Source: Streptomyces sp. NBC_00287
Lineage (GTDB): Bacteria; Actinomycetota; Actinomycetes; Streptomycetales; Streptomycetaceae
Reading direction: 5' to 3'
Length of the DNA stretch: 64,000 bases
Assembly (NCBI RefSeq): GCF_036173105.1
Contig: NZ_CP108053.1
Span: 2,418,001-2,482,000 of the forward strand
Below, in pieces: positions 52,095 to 61,933 of this stretch. Position numbers and translations under genes: made by a program. The notes beneath the pieces are model-generated. The model made no database searches. It was not told the DNA's origin and was given only the letters and a program-made list of their open reading frames with translations. Every line of letters starts with the position of its first letter. Positions within the stretch are counted from its first letter, which is position 1.

Positions 52095-53461
52095 CGGGGG
52101 GTGGTTCCTTCCACGAGGTTCAGGAGGGCGGCCAGGTCGTCCGGGCGGGTGTGGGGGTTGAGGAGGGTGACCTTCAGCCACAGCCGGCCGTCGAGCCTTG
52201 CCCGGCCGATGACTGCGCGGCCGTCGGTGATGAGCCTTCGGCGTACGGCGGCGACCGTGTCGTCGGGCGCGGTGCGGGGGCGGAAGACGACCGTGCTGAT
52301 GGTGGGGCGGTCGTAGAGCTCGAAGCGGGGGCTTTTGTCGACGAGGTCCGCGAACTCCGCCGCCCGCTCGCAGACTTGGTCGACGAGTCGTCCGATGCCC
52401 TTGCGGCCGAGCGTCCTGAGGGTGACCGCGATCTTCAGGATGTCCGGGCGGCGCGTGGTGCGCAGGGAGCGGGCGAGGAGGTCGGGGAGACCGGCCTCGG
52501 TGTCGTCGTCGGCGTTGAGGTAGTCGGCGTGCTGGTGGAGGGCGGTGAGGTCGTGCGGGTTCCGGACGGTGAGCAGTCCGGCGGCGACCGGCTGCCAGCC
52601 GAGCTTGTGCAGGTCGAGGGTGACGGTCGCGGCTGCGTCCAGGCCGGCGAGCTTGTGGCGGTGCCGGTCGCTGAAGAGGAGTCCGCCGCCGTAGGCCGCG
52701 TCGATGTGGAGGCGGGCGCCGTGTCGGGCGCAGAGTGCGGCGATCTCTGGGAGGGGGTCGATGAGGCCTGCGTCCGTGGTCCCCGCGGTGGCGGCTACGA
52801 GGTGCGGTCCCGGGAGGCGGGTGAGGGCCTCGTCCAGGGCTGCGGGGGCGGGGGTGCCGGAGGGGGCGGGGACGACCACGGGGTCGGGGAGGCCGAGGAG
52901 CCAGGCGGCTCGAGGGAGGGAGTGGTGGGCGTTGGCGGCGTGGATGAGGCGGATGCCTGGGTGGGTTTCTCGGGCCAGGAGGAGGGCTAGTTGGTTGGAT
53001 TCGGTGCCGCCCGTGGTGACGAGGGCGTCCGGTGGGGTGCCGCCCCCGCCCGCAGCCAGCTCGGCAAGTTCGCGAGCTACCAGAACCTCCAGCTCCGATG
53101 CCGCCGGAGCCTGGTCCCAGGAGTCCAGGGAAGGGTTCAGGGCGCTTGCGGCCAGGTCGGCGGCTGTGGCTACCGCCAACGGTGGGCAGTGGAGGTGGGC
53201 CGCGCACAGAGGGTGTGCTGGGTCGGCCGAGCCTTCCGCCACGGCCCGGACCAGGGCGTACAGGGCGTCCGGGTCGCCCTCCTCCGGTAGTGGGTCGCCC
53301 AGGGCCGCCCGTACCCGTGCCGCTACCGTCTCCGGGCCGCCCGTCGGCAGCGGGCCCCCGCGGGCCCTGGTGCCGTCGCTCAGGGCGGTCAGGACCGTTT
53401 CGAGCAACGGGCCCAGGGCGGGTGGGCCTTCGGGTCCCGAGGCGAGGGGCGGCATGCTCAT
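52091..53461 (-). CDS. PLP-dependent amino-acid decarboxylase (DesA-like, group II)
   Basis: 456 residues. The PLP site is 'ATVTLDLHKLGWQPVAAGLL', with the Lys in D-x-H-K; 'GARLHIDAAYGGGLLFSD' provides the Asp that contacts the pyridine nitrogen; 'VTTGGTESNQLALLLARE' binds the phosphate. It resembles DesA-type lysine decarboxylases and related group II enzymes (2,4-diaminobutyrate or aromatic-acid decarboxylases), so lysine to cadaverine is the most likely reaction, given the N-hydroxylase encoded directly after it. The ribosome site is weak. Its upstream region holds tandem repeats and no recognisable iron box. Confidence 0.9.
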   Translation of the reverse strand: MSMPPLASGPEGPPALGPLLETVLTALSDGTRARGGPLPTGGPETVAARVRAALGDPLPEEGDPDALYALVRAVAEGSADPAHPLCAAHLHCPPLAVATAADLAASALNPSLDSWDQAPAASELEVLVARELAELAAGGGGTPPDALVTTGGTESNQLALLLARETHPGIRLIHAANAHHSLPRAAWLLGLPDPVVVPAPSGTPAPAALDEALTRLPGPHLVAATAGTTDAGLIDPLPEIAALCARHGARLHIDAAYGGGLLFSDRHRHKLAGLDAAATVTLDLHKLGWQPVAAGLLTVRNPHDLTALHQHADYLNADDDTEAGLPDLLARSLRTTRRPDILKIAVTLRTLGRKGIGRLVDQVCERAAEFADLVDKSPRFELYDRPTISTVVFRPRTAPDDTVAAVRRRLITDGRAVIGRARLDGRLWLKVTLLNPHTRPDDLAALLNLVEGTTPR

Positions 53462-53507
53462 GGGGTCCAGCTTGTACGCCCATGAAGCGACGTGTCCGAA
53501 AAGCCCG

Positions 53508-53520
53508 GGGTTCGGAACCC
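53508..53520. promoter_or_regulatory. 13-bp palindrome upstream of the DesA-like gene
   Basis: GGGTTC-G-GAACCC is a perfect palindrome, 47 bp upstream of the decarboxylase start on the minus strand. It may be an operator. It does not resemble the DmdR/IdeR iron box (TTAGGTTAGGCTCACCTAA). Confidence 0.45.
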
Positions 53521-53546
53521 GAAAGGGGGTACTTCCGTGCGGGGAA

Positions 53547-53593
53547 AACGTGTCGGAGGAGCTGAACGTGTCGGAGGCTGAACGTGTCGGAGG
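53547..53593. repeat. Three direct repeats upstream of the DesA-like gene
   Basis: AACGTGTCGGAGG occurs at 53547-53559, 53565-53577 and 53581-53593. The last two lie in a perfect 16-bp tandem (GCTGAACGTGTCGGAG at 53561-53576 and 53577-53592), and the final copy abuts the pepN stop codon. They may bind a regulator or reflect slippage. Confidence 0.75.
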
Positions 53594-56077
53594 CTAAAGC
53601 TCCCGCACCCGCAACGCCCTCCCCAGATCGTCCAGTTGATCCACCAGCTTCCGGCGCAGCGCCGGGATCGGGTCCGCGTCGCGCAGACAGGTCTCGCCCA
53701 GGCTCAGGGTCTCGCCGTCCACCGCGTACGCCGGGAACGCCCAGCGCCCGACCGCGTCCGCGATCGCCGGGCCCCGGCGGGCCGCGACGGCGACCGCGTC
53801 CTCGTAGAAGCGCGGCACGTACTGCCGTACGAGATCGGCCTGTTCGGGCTGCCAGAAGCCCTGGGCCGTGGCGGTGAAGAGGTAGTTGGAGAGGTCGTCC
53901 GTGGCGAACATCGCGTCCCACGCGCGAGACTTCGCCTCCGCGTCCGGCAGCGCCGCCCGGCAACGCGCCGCGCCCTCCTGGCCCGTGGCGCTCGGGTCGC
54001 GCTCCAGCTCGGCGGCGATGGCGGCCTCGTCGGTCGCGCCGAGGACCGCGAGCCGGGACAGGATCCGCCAGCGCAGCTCGGGGTCGAGCTCGGGGCCGCC
54101 GGGCACCGTGCCGTCGGCGAGCCAGGCCGCGATGGACTCGGGGTGCGCGGTGACGTCGATGAGGTGGCGTACGGCGATCAGGCGCAGGCCGGGGTGGGAG
54201 CCGTCCTCGGTGCGGCGGATGAGGTCGCGGCACAGGGAGGAAAGAGTGGCCAGGGCCGCGGGGCGTTCCTCGGGGGCGAGGTAGCGGTCGGCGACCTGCG
54301 CCGCGGCGAAGCTCAGGACGCCCTGGACGAGGGCGAGGTCCGTCTCGTGCGGGAGGTGGGTGCGGGCCGTCTCCAGGTAGGCGGCGGCGGGGAGTTCGCC
54401 GTCCCGGACGGCGTCCCTGAGGGCGTTCCACACCACCGCGCGGGTCAGCGGCTCGGGCAGCCCGGACAGGGCCGTACGGACGCCCTCGAAGGACTCGGGG
54501 TCGAAGCGGACCTTGGCGTAGGAGAGGTCCCCGTCGTTGAGCAGGAGCAGCGTCGGACGCTTGCCGATGGGCTGCGGCTCGGCCCCCGGGACATCGAGAT
54601 CCAGGCGCTCGCGCAGGACGAGGCGGCGGCCCTCGTCGGCGACGTCGAGGTCGTAGAGGCCGACGGCGATGCGGTGCGGGCGGCTGCCGGTGCGCTCGAC
54701 CCGCAAGGTGTATGTGCCGTCGTCGCCGGGCGTCACGCGCGGGGTGAGGGTGTCGACGCCCGTGGTGCGCAGCCAGGCGTCCGCCCACGCGTGGACGTCG
54801 CGGTCGGTGTGGGCGGCGAGGGAGTCGATGAAGTCCGCGAGGGTGGCGTTGGCGAACTTGTGCCGGGTGAAGTGGGTGTTGATACCGGCGAGGAAGTCCT
54901 TCTCGCCGAGCCAGGCGACCAGTTGGCGCAGCGCGGAGGCGCCCTTGGCGTAGGAGATGCCGTCGAAGTTGAGCAGCGCGGAGGCCGTGTCGTGGACGGC
55001 CTCGGGGGCGACGGGGTGGGTGGACGGGCGCTGGTCGGCGTCGTAGCCCCAGCCCTTGCGGATGACTCCGAAGTCGGTCCAGGTGTCGGAGAAGCGGGTC
55101 GCCTCGGTGAGGGTCTGGTAGCCCATGTACTCGGCGAAGGACTCGTTCAGCCAGATGTCGTCCCACCAGCGCAGGGTGACGAGGTCGCCGAACCACATGT
55201 GGGCCATCTCGTGGGCGATGACCATGGCGCGGGTCTGCCGCTCGGCGTCGGTGACGGCGGAGCGGTAGACGAACTCGTCGCGGAAGGTGACGAGGCCCGG
55301 GTTCTCCATGGCGCCGGCGTTGAACTCCGGGACGAATGCCTGGTCGTAGGAGTCGAAGGGGTACGGCTCGTCGAACTTCTCGTGGTAGCGGTCGTAGCAC
55401 TGCTTGGTGATCTCGAAGAGCTCGTCGGCCTCCGCGTCCAGGTGCGGGGCGAGTGAGCGGCGGCAGTGGATGCCGAAGGGCAGTCCGCGGTGTTCGATGG
55501 TGACCGAGTGCCAGGGTCCGGCGGCGACGGCCACGAGGTAGGTGGAGATCAACGGGGTCGGCGCGGCCTTCCAGACGCCGTCGGTGTGCTCGGTGATGCC
55601 GTTGGCGAGGACGGTCCAGCCCTCGGGGGCCGTGACGGAGAGCTCGAAGACGGACTTCAGGTCGGGCTGGTCGAAGGCCGTGAAGACGCGCTGCACGTCG
55701 TCCATGAACAGCTGGGTGTAGACGTACGTCTCGCCGTCGGTGGGGTCGGTGAAGCGGTGCATGCCCTCGCCGGTGCGCGAGTAGCGCATGGCGGCCTCGA
55801 CGCGCAGTTCGTGCTCTCCGGCGGTGAGGTTCTTCAGGGGCAGCCGGTTGCCGTCCAGGGTCTCCGGGTCCAGGGGCTGTCCGTCGAGCGTGACCGAGCG
55901 CAGTTCCGCGGGCTTGACCTCGACGAAGGTGTCCGCGTCTGCGCGCGTAGCGAACCGGATGACGGTCCGGGAGTCGAAGGTCTCGTCCCCGGTGGTCAGG
56001 TCGAGTTCGATGGTGTAGCTGCGGACGTCGAGGAGCTGGGCACGGGTCTGCGCTTCGTCGCGCGTCAGTACGGACAT
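53594..56077 (-). CDS. pepN: Aminopeptidase N (M1 family)
   Basis: 827 residues from ATG 56077 (MSVLTRDEAQTRAQLLDVRSY). The exopeptidase motif is GAMENPGLVTFRDEF and the zinc site 'VIAHEMAHMWFGDLVTLRWWDDIWLNESFAEYMG' (HExxH-18-E). The N-terminal beta domain and C-terminal helical ERAP1-like domain are complete. It removes neutral or basic N-terminal residues from peptides in the cytoplasm. The upstream gap of 56 bp to the response-regulator stop is short, so co-transcription with it is possible. Length and motifs are normal. Confidence 0.96.
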   Translation of the reverse strand: MSVLTRDEAQTRAQLLDVRSYTIELDLTTGDETFDSRTVIRFATRADADTFVEVKPAELRSVTLDGQPLDPETLDGNRLPLKNLTAGEHELRVEAAMRYSRTGEGMHRFTDPTDGETYVYTQLFMDDVQRVFTAFDQPDLKSVFELSVTAPEGWTVLANGITEHTDGVWKAAPTPLISTYLVAVAAGPWHSVTIEHRGLPFGIHCRRSLAPHLDAEADELFEITKQCYDRYHEKFDEPYPFDSYDQAFVPEFNAGAMENPGLVTFRDEFVYRSAVTDAERQTRAMVIAHEMAHMWFGDLVTLRWWDDIWLNESFAEYMGYQTLTEATRFSDTWTDFGVIRKGWGYDADQRPSTHPVAPEAVHDTASALLNFDGISYAKGASALRQLVAWLGEKDFLAGINTHFTRHKFANATLADFIDSLAAHTDRDVHAWADAWLRTTGVDTLTPRVTPGDDGTYTLRVERTGSRPHRIAVGLYDLDVADEGRRLVLRERLDLDVPGAEPQPIGKRPTLLLLNDGDLSYAKVRFDPESFEGVRTALSGLPEPLTRAVVWNALRDAVRDGELPAAAYLETARTHLPHETDLALVQGVLSFAAAQVADRYLAPEERPAALATLSSLCRDLIRRTEDGSHPGLRLIAVRHLIDVTAHPESIAAWLADGTVPGGPELDPELRWRILSRLAVLGATDEAAIAAELERDPSATGQEGAARCRAALPDAEAKSRAWDAMFATDDLSNYLFTATAQGFWQPEQADLVRQYVPRFYEDAVAVAARRGPAIADAVGRWAFPAYAVDGETLSLGETCLRDADPIPALRRKLVDQLDDLGRALRVREL

Positions 56078-56133
56078 GCAGGACATGCTGCCTGATGGCA
56101 CTGACAACGCACAGAGGCGGATCGGTACGCGGC

Positions 56134-56667
56134 CTATGTCCGGTCCTGCGCCGGTCGGGCGCCGAAGGTGTCGCGCTGCGGCGGGACACGGGGTTCGGGA
56201 TGCGGCAGCACGGGCTCACGGGTCTCGGGCTGACCCTTGACCAGGGCTCGCAGTTCGCGGACCTCCTGTTCCAGGGCGCGGTGGCGGCGGTGGGCGTCGT
56301 AGAGGTAGCGGACCTTGGTGCGTAACGCCCAGGGGTCGATGGGTTTCATCACGAGGTCGGCGACCCCCAATCCGAAGGCGGTGGAGGTCAGTTCCTGGTC
56401 CGGACCGAAGCCGGTCAGTAAAACGACCGGAATGTGCTGGGTCTGTTCCACGCGGCGCATGTAGCGCACCACGTCCAGTCCGCTGACGCCGGGCATGCGC
56501 ACATCGAGCAGGAGGAGCCCGACCTTTCCGCGGAGCACCTGCTTGAGCGCCTCGTCGCCGGTGGTGGCGCGACTGAGCTGGTAGCCCAGGGGGGCCAGGG
56601 CGCTCTCCAGCGCGTACAGGGTGTCCTCATGGTCGTCGACGATGAGGATCTTGGCATCCGACGGCAT
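56134..56667 (-). CDS. Receiver-only response regulator
   Basis: 177 residues. The receiver domain covers residues 5-120: 'ILIVDDHEDTLYALESALAPLG', phospho-acceptor D55 in 'LLLLDVRMPGVSG', 'PVVLLTGFG' and 'LVMKPIDPWALRTKVRYLYD' with the conserved Lys. A short helix (HRALEQEVRELRALV) and a Pro-rich tail follow; there is no DNA-binding or enzymatic output domain. Such proteins usually act through protein contacts. No histidine kinase is adjacent. It precedes pepN in the same direction and follows the chorismate mutase gene by 139 bp. Confidence 0.9.
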   Translation of the reverse strand: MPSDAKILIVDDHEDTLYALESALAPLGYQLSRATTGDEALKQVLRGKVGLLLLDVRMPGVSGLDVVRYMRRVEQTQHIPVVLLTGFGPDQELTSTAFGLGVADLVMKPIDPWALRTKVRYLYDAHRRHRALEQEVRELRALVKGQPETREPVLPHPEPRVPPQRDTFGARPAQDRT

Positions 56668-56806
56668 GGCCCGACGTCCCTCCCGCGTGGGACAACCAGC
56701 TTATGTCCGTGACGCTGACGGGGTGTGCCCGTCGGCTGACAAGGAGTGCACAGCGCAGCATGCCCCGCGCGGGGCGCCGTGTCACCCCCGGGAGGGCGGG
56801 AGGTGG

Positions 56807-57157
56807 TCAGTTCGCCGTGGGCGCAGCGCCGTTGACGGCATCCTCGGCGATGCTCTCGTGGTGTCTGATCACCTCGGCGATGATGAAGTTCAGGAACTTC
56901 TCGGCGAAGGCCGGGTCGAGCTTGGCGTTCTCGGCGAGGGTGCGCAGCCGGGCGATCTGCCGGGCCTCGCGGTCCTGGTCGGCGGGCGGCAGCTGGTGGG
57001 CGGCCTTGAGGTGGCCGACCTGCTGGGTGCACTTGAAGCGCTCGGCGAGCATATGGACGACGGCCGCGTCGATGTTGTCGATGCTGTCGCGCAGCCGGGC
57101 GAGCTCCTCGCGGACGGCGGGGTCGACGTCACCGGTTCCGGTGTTGCTGGTGGTCAT
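56807..57157 (-). CDS. Chorismate mutase (AroQ type)
   Basis: 116 residues, the small all-helical AroQ size. 'LARLRDSIDNIDAAVVHMLAERFKCTQQVGHLKAAHQLPPADQDREARQIARLRTLAENAKLDPAFAEKFLNFIIAEVIRHHESI' has the expected Arg, Lys, Asp/Glu and Gln positions (RLRDSIDNID, ERFKCTQQVGHLK, DREARQIARL). It rearranges chorismate to prephenate for phenylalanine and tyrosine. It is monofunctional and not linked to other aro genes here. It lies 11 bp downstream of an AraC-type gene but is unlikely to be functionally tied to it. Confidence 0.94.
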   Translation of the reverse strand: MTTSNTGTGDVDPAVREELARLRDSIDNIDAAVVHMLAERFKCTQQVGHLKAAHQLPPADQDREARQIARLRTLAENAKLDPAFAEKFLNFIIAEVIRHHESIAEDAVNGAAPTAN

Positions 57158-57168
57158 GGGCGACCACC

Positions 57169-58059
57169 CTACAAAGCCCGGGGTCGTTCGATCATCGGTG
57201 GATCGTCCGGGTCCGGGACGCGGTCGCTCCAGCCGCCGGGGACGGTGCGGCCCTGCTGGGCGCGGAAGCGGACGGGGGGCAGGCCGACGCGGCGGGTGAA
57301 CAGGCGGGAGAAATAGGCCGGATCGTCGTATCCGACGCGACGGGCGACGGCCGCGACGGGCAGCTCGGTGCCGGCGAGGAGTTCCTTGGCGCGGCCCAGG
57401 CGGATGCCGAGCAGATAGTCCTTGGGGCTGCATCCGGCGCCGCGGCGGACGGCGGTGCGCAGTTCGGCGAGGGTCATACCGTGCCGGGCGGCGTGCTCGG
57501 CGACCGTCATCGGGGTGCAGGCGTCCCGCGCGAGGGCCTTGAGGACCTGGTCGCCGTCGGGGGCGAGGTCGGCGCGGGCGCGGCGCAGGGCGACGAGGAG
57601 TTCATGGACGGCGGCCGCGGTCTCGACCTCCAGCAGCGGGTTGTCGCGGCGGGCGGCACGCGCGATCCGGGCGATGACCCCGCGTGGGGCGGCGGCGTCC
57701 GAAAGGGGCACCACAGGGCGGTCCGGTTCGATGTAGCCGAGTTCGGTGTACGTCGTGGTCGCGGGCCCGGTGAAGTCGACGAACCCCTCGTCCCAGCCGG
57801 TGGCGGGGTCGGGGGCGTAGTGGTGCGGGACGCCGGGGGTGAGCCACAGCAGGGCGGGCGCGGTGACGGCGGTACGGCGGCCGTCGGGGCCGCGGTACCA
57901 GCCGCCGCCGGCGCTGATGACGACGGCGACATGGTGGTCGAGGGTGCGCGGGCCGACGGTGGGCAGGGCACCGTACTGGAGGCCGACGCCGAGGCAGACC
58001 AGGCCCAGACGGTGATGGACGGGGCCGGGCGTGAAGAAGCGCATCCAGGTGTGGTACAT
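57169..58059 (-). CDS. AraC-family regulator
   Basis: 296 residues from ATG 58059, preceded by GGGAGAG. The N-terminal cupin-like sensor (about residues 15-130) includes 'HVAVVISAGGGWYRGPDGRRTAVTAPALLWLTPGVPHHYAPD'. The C-terminal double helix-turn-helix reads 'CTPMTVAEHAARHGMTLAELRTAVRRGAGCSPKDYLLGIRLGRAKELLAGTELPVAAVARRVGYDDPAYFSRLFTRRVGLPPVRFR'. It diverges from a GH35 beta-galactosidase, so it probably controls that gene in response to a sugar. Half-sites ATCAGC/GCTGAT (58089-58119) in the gap are possible contacts. Confidence 0.93.
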   Translation of the reverse strand: MYHTWMRFFTPGPVHHRLGLVCLGVGLQYGALPTVGPRTLDHHVAVVISAGGGWYRGPDGRRTAVTAPALLWLTPGVPHHYAPDPATGWDEGFVDFTGPATTTYTELGYIEPDRPVVPLSDAAAPRGVIARIARAARRDNPLLEVETAAAVHELLVALRRARADLAPDGDQVLKALARDACTPMTVAEHAARHGMTLAELRTAVRRGAGCSPKDYLLGIRLGRAKELLAGTELPVAAVARRVGYDDPAYFSRLFTRRVGLPPVRFRAQQGRTVPGGWSDRVPDPDDPPMIERPRAL

Positions 58060-58145
58060 CGGCGCTCTCCCGCGTTCACTTACGTCCAATCAGCGCCGAT
58101 CTTTGTCCATGGAGCTGATCGCCGCCAGGGGGTGAGGGTGGCGGC

Positions 58146-59885
58146 ATGAACGACTTCACCGTGGGGGACACCGAGTTTCTGCTGGACGGGCGGCCGGTAC
58201 GGCTACTGTCCGGCGCGCTGCACTACTTCCGGGTGCACGAGGCCCAGTGGGGCCACCGTCTGGCGATGCTGCGGGCGATGGGCCTCAACTGCGTCGAGAC
58301 GTACGTGCCGTGGAATCTGCACGAGCCCCGGCCGGGCGAGTTCCGGGACGTGGCCGCGCTCGGCCGCTTCCTGGACGCGGCCCGGGAGGCGGGGCTGTGG
58401 GCGATCGTGCGGCCGGGCCCGTACATCTGCGCCGAGTGGGAGAACGGCGGGCTGCCGCACTGGGTGCCCGGCCACGCACGCACGCGTGACGAGCGTTTTC
58501 TCCGCCCCGTGCAGGACTGGTTCCGTCAACTGCTGCCCGGCATCGTGTCCCGGCAGGTGGACCGGGGCGGCCCGGTGATCATGGTCCAGGTCGAGAACGA
58601 GTACGGCAGCTACGGCTCGGACGCGACGTACCTGCGGTGGCTGGCCGAGCTGCTGCGCGCGGAGGGCGTCACGGTCCCGCTGTTCACCTCGGACGGCCCG
58701 GAGGACCACATGCTGACCGGCGGCTCGGTCCCGGGGGTTCTGGCCACCGTGAACTTCGGCTCCGACGCGCGGGAGGCGTTCCGGACGCTGCGGCGGCACC
58801 AGCCGGGGGGTCCGCTGATGTGCATGGAGTTCTGGTGCGGCTGGTTCGACCACTGGGGCGCCGAACACGTCGTACGGGACCCTGAGGACGCCGCCGCGGT
58901 CCTGCGGGAGATCCTGGAGTGCGGGGCCTCGGTCAACGTGTACATGGCGCACGGCGGCACCAGTTTCGCCGGCTGGGCGGGTGCCAACCGGGGCGGCGGC
59001 GAGCTGCACGACGGGCCGCTGGAGCCCGACGTGACGTCCTACGACTACGACGCGCCGATCGACGAGGCCGGGCGGCCCACGGCGAAGTTCTGGGCCCTCC
59101 GCGAGGTCCTCGCCGAGTACACCGAGGGACCGCTCCCCGAGCCCCCTCCCCCGCCGGCCTCGCTGGCCGCCCCGGCCGAGGCCCGCCTGACCGGCTGGAC
59201 GCCCCTGGACGCCGTACTGGAGGCGCGTGGGGGTGCGGAGGTGTCCGGGCCCGTCCCGCCGACATTCGAGGAGCTGGGCGTCGACCGGGGCGTGGTGCGG
59301 TACGAGGTGACCGTGCCGGGGCCGCGGCAGCCGTATCCGCTGATCGCGCGCGGGCTGCGGGACATCGCGGTGGTGTACGTCGACGGGGAGCGGGCCGGGG
59401 TGCTCACCGAGGAGGACGAGCGGCTCAAGGAGCCCGTCGCCGGGCACGCGCGTGTGGAGCTGTGGGTGGAGTCCCTGGGGCGGGTCAACTACGGGCCGCG
59501 CTGCGGGGAGGCCAAGGGGATCACCGGGGGGATCCTGCACGAGCGGCAGTATCTGCACGACGTACGCGCGCGTGGGCTGCGGCTCGACGACCTGGACGAC
59601 GTGTCGGACGTGCCGTTCCAGGGGCTCGACGGCGGGACGGGGGCGCCGGGGCTGTACCGGGGCTCGGTGACCGTCCGGGGTGCCGGGGACGCGCTGCTGG
59701 AACTGCCCGGCTGGACACGGGGGTTCGTGTGGGTGAACGGCTTCGATCTCGGCCGGTACTGGTCGGCGGGACCGCAGCGGGCGCTGTTCGTGCCGGGTCC
59801 TGTGCTGCGCGAGGGGGAGAACGAGGTGTGGGTGCTGGAGTTCGAGAACGCTGCGGCTCAGGCGCCCGTCCTGAGAAGCGCCTGA
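58146..59885 (+). CDS. Beta-galactosidase, glycoside hydrolase family 35
   Basis: 579 residues. 'EFLLDGRPVRLLSGALHYFRVHEAQWGHRLAMLRAMGLNCVETYVPWNLHEP' and 'AIVRPGPYICAEWENGGLPHWV' are the GH35 start. The acid/base Glu is E152 in 'MVQVENEYGSYGSD' and the nucleophile E228 in 'LMCMEFWCGWFDHWG'. Two C-terminal beta-sandwich domains follow ('GFVWVNGFDLGRYWSAGPQRALFVPGPVL'). There is no signal peptide, so it acts on imported galactosides in the cytoplasm. The divergent AraC protein is the probable regulator. A 17-bp terminator stem follows its stop. Confidence 0.95.
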   Translation: MNDFTVGDTEFLLDGRPVRLLSGALHYFRVHEAQWGHRLAMLRAMGLNCVETYVPWNLHEPRPGEFRDVAALGRFLDAAREAGLWAIVRPGPYICAEWENGGLPHWVPGHARTRDERFLRPVQDWFRQLLPGIVSRQVDRGGPVIMVQVENEYGSYGSDATYLRWLAELLRAEGVTVPLFTSDGPEDHMLTGGSVPGVLATVNFGSDAREAFRTLRRHQPGGPLMCMEFWCGWFDHWGAEHVVRDPEDAAAVLREILECGASVNVYMAHGGTSFAGWAGANRGGGELHDGPLEPDVTSYDYDAPIDEAGRPTAKFWALREVLAEYTEGPLPEPPPPPASLAAPAEARLTGWTPLDAVLEARGGAEVSGPVPPTFEELGVDRGVVRYEVTVPGPRQPYPLIARGLRDIAVVYVDGERAGVLTEEDERLKEPVAGHARVELWVESLGRVNYGPRCGEAKGITGGILHERQYLHDVRARGLRLDDLDDVSDVPFQGLDGGTGAPGLYRGSVTVRGAGDALLELPGWTRGFVWVNGFDLGRYWSAGPQRALFVPGPVLREGENEVWVLEFENAAAQAPVLRSA

Positions 59886-59886
59886 A

Positions 59887-59929
59887 GTGAGCCGCACGCC
59901 CTCCCTGACGGTGAGGGCGTGCGGCTCAC
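59887..59929. terminator. Bidirectional terminator with 17-bp stem
   Basis: Bases 59887-59903 (GTGAGCCGCACGCCCTC) pair perfectly with 59913-59929 around a nine-nt loop. It separates the convergent GH35 and trypsin-like protease genes. Confidence 0.92.
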
Positions 59930-59948
59930 GCCGTGCACGGCCGCGTGC

Positions 59949-61793
<1,845 letters not shown>

Positions 61794-61828
61794 GGTTTTC
61801 GCCCCCGCCGCCCCTACCCGTCCCATCC

Positions 61829-61933
61829 CTGGGGGCTGCCGCCCCCAGACCCCCGCTTCGGCCTGAACGGCCTCGTCCTCAAACGCCGGACGGGCTGAAA
61901 AGCCGGGCCTTGTCCTCAAGCGCCCGACGGGCT
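61829..61933. repeat. Streptomyces-type intergenic repeat with hairpin and degenerate direct copies
   Basis: CTGGGGGC (61829-61836), loop TGCC, GCCCCCAG (61841-61848) forms an 8-bp stem. Two related direct copies follow: CCTCGTCCTCAAACGCCGGA... at 61871-61897 and CCTTGTCCTCAAGCGCCCGA... at 61908-61933. The second runs into the SDR stop codon. Such elements are common between Streptomyces genes and often terminate transcripts. Confidence 0.72.

Noticed and set aside
53462..53593. Iron box for the DesA/DesB-like pair
   Set aside because: No sequence close to TTAGGTTAGGCTCACCTAA is present in the upstream region; only the repeats and a GGGTTC-type palindrome are seen.
50685..56219. A minus-strand open frame of 1844 codons
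   Set aside because: It is the DesB-like gene frame extended through the DesA and pepN genes in another frame; the upstream part is Arg/Pro/His-rich nonsense and only 50685-52094 encodes a recognisable protein.
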